The position numbers were made by a program, and so were the translations under genes. Positions 16,783 through 24,909 of a stretch of 36,858 bases of DNA are shown in pieces. A model generated the notes under the pieces. That model was not told the origin of the DNA. It did not search any database and saw nothing but the letters and a program-made list of their open reading frames with translations. The stretch comes from a bacterium. GTDB lineage: Bacteria; Chloroflexota; Dormibacteria; UBA8260; Bog-877. The stretch lies in the NCBI GenBank assembly GCA_021791455.1, contig JAJYWM010000146.1, positions 1 to 36,858 on the forward strand. The letters run 5' to 3'. Every line of letters begins with the position of its first letter. The stretch's first letter is position 1.

Positions 16783-18129
16783 TCAGATGGCCTCGGAGAG
16801 GGAGGACATGAAGAAGCCGTCCACCCGCAGCGGGGGGGCCTTGACGTAGACCGAGTCCCCCATCTCGCGGGAGAGGGCGAGTTCCGCCCTTCCGATCTCG
16901 GTTGTCCTGGACAGGACCCTGACCGGGCTCTCATTGAACCGGAAGTTGTTGACAGCCCCCACAACCTCCCCGTTCTCGATCAGGAAGAGCCCGTCCCGAG
17001 TGAGCCCGGTCAGCAGCAATGAGGATGGGTCGACGTCCCGGATGTACCAGAACGAGGTGACCAGCAGAGATCGCCTGCTGGTGGAGATCATCTGTTCCAG
17101 GCTGGTGTCGGTGCCCCGCATCAACAGGTTCTCCGCGTCCGCGCGCACCGGATGGTTATGGTCCTGGGCCCAGCGGCGGGGGCAGATGAGGTCCTGCTGG
17201 ACTCCTCGCTCGATCCAGCTGGTGCGCGGCGCCGCCATCCCGTTGTCGAAGATCGAGCTGTACTCGCTCGAGCGCACCGTCCTCACGAAGTCCGCAGCTG
17301 GCATCTCTGGATCTCCCGGATCGCTCTCAAGGGTCACCTCCCGGGAGTACATCTGCTCCCCAACCCGGGACGCGCCCCCGGCGGCGAAGACCGTACGGCC
17401 CTCGTCGGACCCCCTCGCGTGCATCTCCCAACCGAGCCGGATCAGCATGTCCGCCACCGCCGACGGCTCGAGGATGACCTCGTAGGGGCCCGGCGGAAGC
17501 TCCACCCTGCGCTTGGTCCATCCGAGGCGCGCCGCCAGGCGGGAGTACATCCGGGCCGCGTCGAGATCGTTCAGGGATCGGGCCATCCCGCCACTCCACA
17601 CGCTGCTGAGGTGGTCCTTGGTCTTGAGGGTCATGCTGAGAGACCCCGTCGTCCTCCCACTTTGCAGGAGGACCCCGGTCCTGGTCCCCAGCAGCTCCGT
17701 CTGAGCGGAGGACTGCAAATACGCGTAGAGCTCGAGCCCATCGCGCCGGCTCGCCTCAAGGGCCGCCTCCAGGGCGGGGATCACGGCCGAGATGCCCTCA
17801 TCCTCCACCGGCGGCTGTATGCCAGCCTGGCTCGCCGCCTCCAGCGGACCGAGCAGAGGCATGGCGTCCGGCGCGGGGGGCGAAGACTCCGCGCCCTTCG
17901 CCGCCTCCTCCGCCAGTCGAGTCACATCGGCAGCAGCCTGCACGTCGGCCGCCCTGACTCCGACCCGGTCGTCGGTGATTGCCGCCAACGCCGCCGAGGT
18001 GGAGTCCTCGCTTCCGCTGGTGGTCACGGTGTTGTTGGCGATCCGGCAGTTGGTGGAGCTGGCATGACTCGCCAGCACCACGGCCGCTCCCGAATCCAGC
18101 CCCTTTCCCACCACCTCTTCGAGCCTCAT
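16783..18129 (-). CDS. TldD/PmbA-family protein, TldE-like subunit
   Basis: 448-residue member of the TldD/PmbA family. It lacks the HExxxH zinc motif found in its partner, as expected for the TldE (PmbA) subunit of the heterodimeric TldD-TldE metalloprotease. That complex unfolds and digests modified or unstructured peptides, for example during antitoxin turnover and RiPP leader removal. Family features include YSREVTLESDP, the FDNGMAAPRTSWIERGV segment and TSFWYIRDVDPSSLLLTGLTRDGLFLIENG near the C-terminus. ATG 18129 overlaps the TldD-like stop by four bases, so both subunits are coupled and probably made in equal amounts. Confidence 0.88.
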   Translation of the reverse strand: MRLEEVVGKGLDSGAAVVLASHASSTNCRIANNTVTTSGSEDSTSAALAAITDDRVGVRAADVQAAADVTRLAEEAAKGAESSPPAPDAMPLLGPLEAASQAGIQPPVEDEGISAVIPALEAALEASRRDGLELYAYLQSSAQTELLGTRTGVLLQSGRTTGSLSMTLKTKDHLSSVWSGGMARSLNDLDAARMYSRLAARLGWTKRRVELPPGPYEVILEPSAVADMLIRLGWEMHARGSDEGRTVFAAGGASRVGEQMYSREVTLESDPGDPEMPAADFVRTVRSSEYSSIFDNGMAAPRTSWIERGVQQDLICPRRWAQDHNHPVRADAENLLMRGTDTSLEQMISTSRRSLLVTSFWYIRDVDPSSLLLTGLTRDGLFLIENGEVVGAVNNFRFNESPVRVLSRTTEIGRAELALSREMGDSVYVKAPPLRVDGFFMSSLSEAI

Positions 18130-19628
18130 CCTTCGGCCTCGCCGCGCACGTTGAGCACGTTGATCTGCCGAAATAGGGCGGGCGGGCAGCCGTGCGAGAC
18201 GGGAGCAACCTGCTCCGGTTGCCCCTTGCCGCAGTTCATAGCCCCCTCGAGGCGCCAACTCGATGGCCCTCCGATGCCAGCCATCCGCGCCCAGAAGTCG
18301 GGCGTCCGGGACTGGTAGGCGACATCGCGGAGCTGGCCTACGAGGCGGCCCTTGTGGATCCGGTAGAAGCGCTGGCCCGTGAACTGGAAATTGAACCGCT
18401 GCTGGTCGATCGACCAGGACTTGTCCCCCCAGATGTATATCCCCTCGTCCACCTGAGACAGCAGCTCCTCCAGGGTCGTGTCGCGCTCGGGATCCGGTTG
18501 CAGGCAGACGTTGGGCATGCGCTGCAGGGGGACGTGCGCAAAGCTGTCCGCGTACGCGCATCCGTTGGAGCGCGGCTGATCGAACCTCCTCGCCATCTGA
18601 CGATTCAATTGGTATCCGACCAGAACTCCTTCTCTGATTATGTCCCAGCTCTGGGCGGACACCCCCTCGTCGTCGTAGGCGATGGTCGCCAGGCCGAACG
18701 GTTCGACCCGGTCGCCGGTCACGTGCATGAGGGGGGATCCGTAGCGCAGGGAACCGACGAGGTCCGGGGTGGCGAAGGTGGTGCCGGCGAAGTTGGCCTC
18801 ATATCCGAGGGCTCGATCCAGTTCGGTCCCATGTGCCACCGACTCGTGAATGGTGAGCCAGAGGTTGGAGGGGTCCAACACCAGGTCCTTGGGACCGGGG
18901 GAGACGGATGGCGCCGCCAGCTTCTCGCGCAGAAGGTCAACCAAGATGGGGGCCTCGCGCTTGAAGTCGTGTTCGGTGAAGTACTCGAAACCGCGGCCGA
19001 CCGGGCGCGACGATGACCTCATCGTCTCCACCATCCCAGAGCCCTCCTCGTCTGGGATTCCGACCTCGAGGACGGGATGGATCCGGGCCCTCTGCTGTAG
19101 GATCCGCGAGCCCTCGGTGCTGACGAAAAACCGATTCTCCTGCACCTGCAGGCTGTAGAACTCCGCGAAGCGGGCACCCGCCGCCAGGGCGGCGTCACAA
19201 GCCTCGAGCATGAGCCCCACCTTCTCGTCGTTGGAGACTGTGATCGGATTCACCGAGTGGGGGGCGACCCAAGTGTCCCGGTGGGGTGGCTCCTCCGCCA
19301 GCTCATAGCGCTCCGCGAGCAAGGGACGCAGGTCGCGGGCCATCCCACTAGCCCGCCCGACCGCTGCCGCGACGGCATTGGCGGTGAGCTCGCTGGAGGC
19401 GGCGAAACCGAAGGACCCGTCCACCACCACCCGGACCCCGAAGCCGCGAGGCTCAAACTCGCTCAGCGAGATGAGGTCGTGCTCCCGAACGTGAATCGCC
19501 TGGATCAGGTCGCGGTGGACTCTGATGTCGCCGTACTCAAGCCCTGGGACCGAGGACATCGCCGCGATCGCAGCGTCGGCAAGCGAGTCCAACGGCAGTT
19601 CCAAGAAGGTCGGGTCGGTGTCCGGCAT
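18126..19628 (-). CDS. tldD: TldD-like zinc metalloprotease catalytic subunit
   Basis: 500-residue catalytic subunit of a TldD-TldE protease. The zinc motif HESVAH (HExxxH, about residue 260) sits in WLTIHESVAHGTELDRA, and the third ligand is probably the Cys in AMNCGKGQP near residue 470, matching CGKxGQ in the family. Start ATG 19628 has AGGGGG a few bases upstream; in-frame extension would run into a terminator. It heads an operon with the TldE-like and alpha/beta-hydrolase genes. No obvious RiPP precursor or toxin-antitoxin pair is nearby, so the natural substrate is open. Confidence 0.92.
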   Translation of the reverse strand: MPDTDPTFLELPLDSLADAAIAAMSSVPGLEYGDIRVHRDLIQAIHVREHDLISLSEFEPRGFGVRVVVDGSFGFAASSELTANAVAAAVGRASGMARDLRPLLAERYELAEEPPHRDTWVAPHSVNPITVSNDEKVGLMLEACDAALAAGARFAEFYSLQVQENRFFVSTEGSRILQQRARIHPVLEVGIPDEEGSGMVETMRSSSRPVGRGFEYFTEHDFKREAPILVDLLREKLAAPSVSPGPKDLVLDPSNLWLTIHESVAHGTELDRALGYEANFAGTTFATPDLVGSLRYGSPLMHVTGDRVEPFGLATIAYDDEGVSAQSWDIIREGVLVGYQLNRQMARRFDQPRSNGCAYADSFAHVPLQRMPNVCLQPDPERDTTLEELLSQVDEGIYIWGDKSWSIDQQRFNFQFTGQRFYRIHKGRLVGQLRDVAYQSRTPDFWARMAGIGGPSSWRLEGAMNCGKGQPEQVAPVSHGCPPALFRQINVLNVRGEAEG

Positions 19629-19658
19629 GCTGCCCCCTTTGCGGCTCACTCCAAGCAA

Positions 19659-19708
19659 AACCCCCGGAGGATGGGGGACCAGCTGGCCCCCCATCCCTGC
19701 CGGGGGTT
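19659..19708 (-). terminator. Intrinsic terminator of the surface-protein gene
   Basis: Read leftwards, a long hairpin has an outer 9-bp stem (19700-19708 with 19659-19667) and an inner 12-bp stem with one G-T pair (19685-19696 with 19669-19680) around a 4-base loop. The 3' arm runs directly into GGGGGTTTTGC, a short T-tract. It lies 34 bp after the surface-protein stop and 30 bp before tldD, and insulates the two. Confidence 0.85.
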
Positions 19709-19742
19709 GTATCTCTGCGCTAGAAGAGTCTACTAAGGCACT

Positions 19743-21653
19743 TCAGGCGATGGAGCGCCGCCTCATGGTCGTGCCCACCACCAGCATCACGCCGCCGAGA
19801 AGGACGGCCAGCCCGGCGAGAAGGGCGGGCAGGAAGAGGTCCGCTCCCGTGTTGGGTGTGCTGGCGCCCAGCACCCCGCCCGATCCCTGGCCGGTTGTGT
19901 GCGCACCCAGCACCCCACCCGCCGGGGTGATCGTGACGGGCTCGCCGCAGGTCGTTGTCGAGTTGTTGTACTGGTCGTTGGTCGCGGTGAAGGTGACGCC
20001 CCAGTAGTAGGTTCCGGCCGCGGTCGGCGCGAAGCCGGTTCCGGGCGAGGTGACCGTCCAGGTCTCCGCCCCGTTGGTCATGGTCGGGGTGCCAAGGGTC
20101 CCATTGCCCAGGTTGTCCACCAGGTTGGCGGCCGTGCAGGCGGGACCGGTTGTCCCAGTTGGCTGCAGGTAGAGCGCGAAGCTCACGGTGTCCGCCGGCG
20201 CCGGCTCACTCATCGCGGGGTCGTAGTAGAGCCCGGTGATGGTCGCCGTGTCGCTGAGGTGGGTTCCGACCACGCCTCCCGCGCTGGGGACCGTGGTTAT
20301 CGACGGGGTTCCCGCGGCCGCCACCTGCTCGCTCTGGCAGGCGCTCATGACAGCCGGCATCGCGCCATCGTTGAGGGTCGCCTGCCACTCGTAGGGGCCG
20401 GAGGCCGGCAGGGTCACGGCGGGAGACTTGGCCATCCCCTGAGTGATGGTCTCGTCAGGGCTCGTGTAGTAGGGAGTGGTCGTGCAGCTGGTGCCCTGGT
20501 AGAGGTTGAAGGTGACGGTCGGCGCCGGGGTCGTGTCGGGCACGTTGCTCACCATAGCGCTGTCCGAGAAGGTCCCGGTCACCGGTCCGACGCTGGGGCT
20601 GGAGGTGGTGGTGATCGTAGGAGCGTTGACGGTCACCTCCTCGGCGTTGCAGGCACTCTGCAGGGTCACCATTCCGCTCGGTGCCTGCGGGTCGGCGTAG
20701 TAGTAGTCCACCACCCAGCGGTAGGTCCCCGGGGTCATGTCCCAGCTCGGGTTCCACTTGCTCCAGACCTGGTTCGGCTGGGTGGTGGGGGGAGCCGTGA
20801 CCGTGTACTCCGATGACGGGGTGAAGTGGATCGTCCCCGTGTTGCTCCAGTAGGGGATCTCCACCGACCTGAAGATGGCGGTGCTCGCCTGGCAGGTCGG
20901 GTCGTTGGGGCCGTTCAGCCAGAACTGGATCCACGGCGTCCCGGAGTCCCCGGACGGCCAGGCGTCGACAGCGTTCACCACGGTGGCCGAGTCGGACAGG
21001 GGCTGCCCCTCGACCGCGGTCTTCGGGGTCGGGGTCGTGTTCACCGAGGGCGGCGGCGCGACCACCCAGAGCTCCTCACTGGTGCAGCTGCTCTGGTCGA
21101 CGATCGCGGGCCCGTTGTCGGGCTGCCGCGAGTTGTACGTGGCGATCCAGAAGTAGGTGGTGCCGGCGGCGGTCGTGGCGGGCACCTGGTAGGCGCCGTC
21201 CGAGGCTGCCAGCGACGACACCTCCTCCGTCAGGCTGCCCGTGGTCTGCTCGCTGGCGACCGGCACGGTGGCCGTGAATACGGGAGTGAGGTTGGCCGTC
21301 ACTCCGGCCGACTGTTGACTGGAGCACATCTGCATGTAGGCGGAGGTTCCCTGGTAGAGGCCGAAGGTGACGGTCCCAGGGAGGACGTAGTACCCCGCTG
21401 TGTGCTCGGTCATGGTCGCCGTGTCGTAGGCGTACTGCCCCGCCATCACGTCGTTCGACTGGGTCCCCGGGTTGGAGGCGCTCGGCATCCCGGTCGCCGT
21501 GTAGGACATGGTCGAGACCGCGTAGTCCCAGGCACCGACCACGGGGGCCAGCATGGCGGCCCCGAGGCCCAACGCCCCTACGACCCCCACCCACCCGATC
21601 AGGCGGCGGCCCCGGGCCATCAACCCGCGCTGAGTCCGCTCACGTTGTCTCAA
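19743..21653 (-). CDS. Repeat-built surface protein with LPXTG-like sorting signal
   Basis: 636-residue exported protein. A basic N-terminus and hydrophobic core (residues about 18-38) form a signal peptide. About four tandem domains of 100-150 residues follow; from the second on each opens with a Thr/Pro-rich segment and a LSDSATV-like strand, and all four end in a Tyr/Trp strand and a Cys-x-x-Glu-x-Val-like motif, so each has two Cys likely to pair. The C-terminus has GASTPNTGAD, a hydrophobic helix and TMRRRSIA, the layout of a sortase signal with Thr in place of Leu in LPXTG. TTG 21653 is chosen because GGAGGAG lies 4 bases upstream; an in-frame ATG at 21620 has no ribosome site. Function unknown: perhaps adhesin or S-layer-like. 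Confidence 0.78.
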   Translation of the reverse strand: MRQRERTQRGLMARGRRLIGWVGVVGALGLGAAMLAPVVGAWDYAVSTMSYTATGMPSASNPGTQSNDVMAGQYAYDTATMTEHTAGYYVLPGTVTFGLYQGTSAYMQMCSSQQSAGVTANLTPVFTATVPVASEQTTGSLTEEVSSLAASDGAYQVPATTAAGTTYFWIATYNSRQPDNGPAIVDQSSCTSEELWVVAPPPSVNTTPTPKTAVEGQPLSDSATVVNAVDAWPSGDSGTPWIQFWLNGPNDPTCQASTAIFRSVEIPYWSNTGTIHFTPSSEYTVTAPPTTQPNQVWSKWNPSWDMTPGTYRWVVDYYYADPQAPSGMVTLQSACNAEEVTVNAPTITTTSSPSVGPVTGTFSDSAMVSNVPDTTPAPTVTFNLYQGTSCTTTPYYTSPDETITQGMAKSPAVTLPASGPYEWQATLNDGAMPAVMSACQSEQVAAAGTPSITTVPSAGGVVGTHLSDTATITGLYYDPAMSEPAPADTVSFALYLQPTGTTGPACTAANLVDNLGNGTLGTPTMTNGAETWTVTSPGTGFAPTAAGTYYWGVTFTATNDQYNNSTTTCGEPVTITPAGGVLGAHTTGQGSGGVLGASTPNTGADLFLPALLAGLAVLLGGVMLVVGTTMRRRSIA

Positions 21654-22212
21654 CTGTCTCCTCCACACTTGATGTGCTGAGCCGCTCCTTCCCGGCCGAC
21701 CCAGCACTCCCTTCCGATCCTTGGGTTCCTTTGGATTCCTGCCCCGCTGTACACGGTCCCCGCCTGAGCCCCGCCCCGCTGGGGCCAGGGCCAGCCCGGG
21801 ATCACCGACCTTCCTCGGCAGCCCTCACCCAACTCGGGGCAACCAGATCCTGCCGATTCACGGTGAAGCTACTGTAACCGGTGCGTGACAGCGTGTGAAG
21901 AGGGGCGGCGAACTCCTGTAGACGTCGTAACTCGATAGTTACAGAAAAGTGAGCCGCCACACCCGTGGAAGGGTGGGCGCGCCCGACCACAGCCGGGATC
22001 CGATCTCAGCCGCTCGTCGCCTGCGCCGCCACGGGCCAGTAGACCCATGAACGCTGCCGCCGGCGACCCACGCTCTCGTCTTCAAGTGTGACTTCAGTCG
22101 GCTGTGACAGGTGGTGACAGCGCTCAGGGCCGGAGCGGGGCGCCGGCACGGCGACGCCCGCGGCGCCTCTCCCGGGCCGGGCATGGGGATGCCGCTTGAT
22201 AGGATCATGAAC
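21654..22212. promoter_or_regulatory. Divergent regulatory region between surface protein and M16 peptidases
   Basis: This 559-bp gap separates two divergent units and is locally AT-richer near 21850-21950. It contains two palindromes: TTCAC-G-GTGAA at 21857-21867 and GTAACT-CGAT-AGTTAC at 21927-21942. It also contains copies of a GTGACAG-like heptamer (listed separately). No tRNA, small gene or clear -35/-10 pair was recognised. Confidence 0.45.
21872..22120. repeat. Dispersed GTKACAG heptamer repeats
   Basis: GTGACAG occurs at 21885-21891, 22104-22110 and 22114-22120, GTTACAG at 21938-21944, and the reverse complement CTGTAAC at 21872-21878. The last two direct copies are exactly 10 bp apart, one helical turn. 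The copies at 21872 and 21885 form an inverted pair with one mismatch, and 21938 overlaps the 21927-21942 palindrome. This clustering suggests a regulator-binding array, though short motifs can recur by chance. Confidence 0.35.
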
Positions 22213-23544
22213 ATGGGCAAGGGTGAAGCCGGGGTTGGTTCGCTGGCCGCTGAGGCGCCCCCGCTTTCCACCTACTTCCTGGACAACGGCCTGGAGGTCG
22301 TCCTGAGCCCGGAGCGGTCCTCTCCCACGATTGGGGTGGGAGTCTTCTACCGAGCCGGGTTTCGCTTAGAGCCCGAGGGGCGCACGGGGTTCGCCCACCT
22401 CTTCGAGCACCTCATGTTCCAGGGCACCTCCAAGGTGCCCAAGCCCCACTTCGGCAATCTGATCAACTCCGCGGGGGGCCTGCTCAACGGCTTCACCCGC
22501 CACGACTACACCGCCTACTTCGAGGTGCTGCCCTCATCCGCCCTGGAGATGGCGTGTTACCTCGAAGGGGACCGGATGCGCTTCCTCGACATCAACGACG
22601 AGACGCTGCGCAACCAGGTGGACGTGGTCAAGGAGGAGGTGAGGGTCAATGTCCTAAACCAGCCGTACGGGGGCTTCTCCTGGCTCTGGCTTTCCCAGTA
22701 CGCCTACTCGACGTTCCCCAACAACCACAATTACTATGGCGAGTTCTCGGATCTGGAAGCGGCCACGGTCGAGGACGCCCGAGAGTTCTACAGGACCTGG
22801 TACGGGCCCGGAAACGCAACCCTGGTGCTGGTCGGAGACTTCGACGAGACGGTGGCACGCGAACTGGTGCAACGCCACCTCGGCCCAGTGGAGAGCCGCG
22901 AGCGACCCCATCACCCGACCCTGGACGAGTCCCTGCCTCAGAGCAGGCGGGAGTTCCACCACACCGATCCTCTAGCCCCCACGCCCCAGGTGGCGGTGGG
23001 ATACCCGACCGCTCCGTTCGGCCACCAGGACCACCTGCCCCTGGCTCTCGCCGCCCGACTGCTGACCGACGGCGCGTCCTCGCGCCTGCAGCGAGCGCTG
23101 GTTCAAGAGCGGCAGCTTCTCCTGCACATCGGCGGGGGGCCCCACTACCCCATCGGAGACTCCTTCGAGTTCGCCGGGCCAGCGCTCTTCACCTTCGAAG
23201 CCACGCCGCGACCAGGGGTGTCCACCGATGAGGCGGTCAGCGCTCTGGACGAGGAGCTGGCGAAGCTCGCGGACCAGGGCCCCTCGGACCCGGAGCTGGA
23301 GCGGGCCAGGAGGCGGGAGCTCAGCGCCTACCACGCCAACAACGACAGCAGGCTCGGCAGGCTGCGCGAGCTGGGGATCATGGCGGCGGTGCACCGCGCG
23401 CCCCAACTGGTGGACGAATTGCCGGAGAGGTTCTCCCAGGTGACCCCGGAGGACGTGGCTCGCTCCGTCCGCTCCTGGTTGCGCCAGGAGACCTCCAGCG
23501 TCCTGCACTGGGAGTGCTCCGGTAGCGGGGGACCGGGAAGGTGA
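22213..23544 (+). CDS. M16-family zinc peptidase, catalytic subunit
   Basis: 443-residue M16B-type peptidase. It has the inverted zinc motif HLFEH at residues 62-66 and the third ligand Glu142 (KEEVR), exactly 76 residues after the second His, so it should be active. Insulysin and mitochondrial processing peptidase belong to this group; bacterial pairs digest peptides or process proteins. The N-terminus is uncertain: ATG 22213 has AGGA 8 bases upstream, while in-frame ATGs at 22207 and 22183 are alternatives. No signal peptide is evident. The stop overlaps the next gene by four bases, so the two M16 genes form one operon. Confidence 0.9.
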   Translation: MGKGEAGVGSLAAEAPPLSTYFLDNGLEVVLSPERSSPTIGVGVFYRAGFRLEPEGRTGFAHLFEHLMFQGTSKVPKPHFGNLINSAGGLLNGFTRHDYTAYFEVLPSSALEMACYLEGDRMRFLDINDETLRNQVDVVKEEVRVNVLNQPYGGFSWLWLSQYAYSTFPNNHNYYGEFSDLEAATVEDAREFYRTWYGPGNATLVLVGDFDETVARELVQRHLGPVESRERPHHPTLDESLPQSRREFHHTDPLAPTPQVAVGYPTAPFGHQDHLPLALAARLLTDGASSRLQRALVQERQLLLHIGGGPHYPIGDSFEFAGPALFTFEATPRPGVSTDEAVSALDEELAKLADQGPSDPELERARRRELSAYHANNDSRLGRLRELGIMAAVHRAPQLVDELPERFSQVTPEDVARSVRSWLRQETSSVLHWECSGSGGPGR

Positions 23545-24902
23545 ACGGCCAACACCAGGTGCCTCTGCTGGCGGAGGAGGTGCCGAAGCCGCATTCCGTG
23601 CCCCCCTTGCACATCGGCGGGGTCTCCCGGGCCCGGCTTGACAACGGGGTGGACCTGATGGTGGTCCGCAGGCCCAGCGTCCCGCGCCTTGAGTTTCGCT
23701 TGACGGTGCCGGCTGGCGCCGCCCTCGGCCCATCCGCCGCGGTGTCCGAGCTGCTGGCCATGGGACTCCCGCTGGGCACTGCGTCCATGGACCAGGCGGA
23801 GCTGTCGGAGCGGATTCAAGATCTCGGCGGATCGCTTCAGGTGCACCAGGACCAGGACAGCCTGGTCGTTCAGGCAGCTGCGCTGGCCGAGGCGGAGGAG
23901 GATCTCTACACCCTGCTGGCGGAGGTGGTCCAGGCACCAGCCTTCCCCGCAGAGGATCTGGCCACCGAGAGGGCCAAGTTGCTCGAGGGGCTGCGTATGG
24001 CCAGGGCCACACCCCACTTCCCGGCTTCTGAGGCGCTGCAGCACGCGGTGTACGGGGACCACCCCTATGGAAGGCCCGAGCCCGGAGACACAGCGGTGAG
24101 GCGGACGGGGCGGCAGGCACTGCTCGACTTCCACCACCAGAGCTTCACGCCGTGGGCTGCCCAGATCACGGTGGTGGGGGCGGTGGAGCAGAGACGCACC
24201 GTGGCGCGGTTGCGGCGAGCCTTCGGGGACTGGAGCGGCCCCAAGCGCGTGGTCAGGGCTCCACGGGTGCGCGCTCTCCCAGCCGGCGACCTGCAGTTCA
24301 TCGAAAGGCCGGGATCGGTCCAGACAGTCGTGATGAGTGCGCGCAGCGGACCCAGCCATGGGCACCCGGACCACGTACCCCTCACCCTGGCGACGGCCGT
24401 CCTCGGAGGGGGCTTCACCTCCCGGATGATGAACAACCTGCGCGAGGACAAGGGCTACACCTACAGCCCCCACGCCCGTCTCGAGAACCATCTCCGAGAC
24501 GGGCTGGCCACGGCCACCATGGACGTTCGCAATGAGGTGACCGGCGCCGCCTACGCCGAGCTGCTGTACGAGCTGGCGCGGCTTTGCACGTCGGAGGTAC
24601 CGGCCGACGAGCTGGAGACGACCAAGAGCTACCTGGCCGGGGTGCGCGTCATCATGCTGCAGACCCAGGCTGGACTGGCCAGTTCCCTCGCCCAGATCCG
24701 TGTCCACGGCCTGGATCACCACTACCTGGAGCGCTATTCCAAGCAGCTGCAGTCAACGACCGCGGGCGAGGTTATGCAAGCCGCCAGGCGCTATCTGGCG
24801 CCGACCGAGGTGACCACCGTGATGGTCGGAGATCCCGGTGCCAGTGAGGGGCTGGCCGCCCTCGGTCCAGTCCAGGTGCGCCGCACGACCAGGGTCAGGT
24901 AG
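23541..24902 (+). CDS. M16-family protein, non-catalytic partner subunit
   Basis: 453-residue M16 homologue in which the zinc motif is lost: the equivalent position reads VSELLAMGLPLGT. It keeps the late Arg/Tyr element LREDKGYTYSPHA (about residues 307-319), which in two-chain M16 enzymes is supplied by the inactive subunit to grip substrate in the partner's active site. This makes a heterodimer with the upstream gene very likely. The start is GTG 23541, overlapping the preceding stop (GTGA). It ends at a convergent gap that contains the HEARO-like RNA. Confidence 0.9.
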   Translation: MNGQHQVPLLAEEVPKPHSVPPLHIGGVSRARLDNGVDLMVVRRPSVPRLEFRLTVPAGAALGPSAAVSELLAMGLPLGTASMDQAELSERIQDLGGSLQVHQDQDSLVVQAAALAEAEEDLYTLLAEVVQAPAFPAEDLATERAKLLEGLRMARATPHFPASEALQHAVYGDHPYGRPEPGDTAVRRTGRQALLDFHHQSFTPWAAQITVVGAVEQRRTVARLRRAFGDWSGPKRVVRAPRVRALPAGDLQFIERPGSVQTVVMSARSGPSHGHPDHVPLTLATAVLGGGFTSRMMNNLREDKGYTYSPHARLENHLRDGLATATMDVRNEVTGAAYAELLYELARLCTSEVPADELETTKSYLAGVRVIMLQTQAGLASSLAQIRVHGLDHHYLERYSKQLQSTTAGEVMQAARRYLAPTEVTTVMVGDPGASEGLAALGPVQVRRTTRVR

Positions 24903-24909
24903 CCCCGTT

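Noticed and set aside
19899..21680. Long plus-strand frames opposite the surface-protein gene
   Set aside because: Their Gly/Arg/Val-rich composition is typical of antisense frames in GC-rich DNA; the minus strand has signal peptide, repeats and sorting signal.
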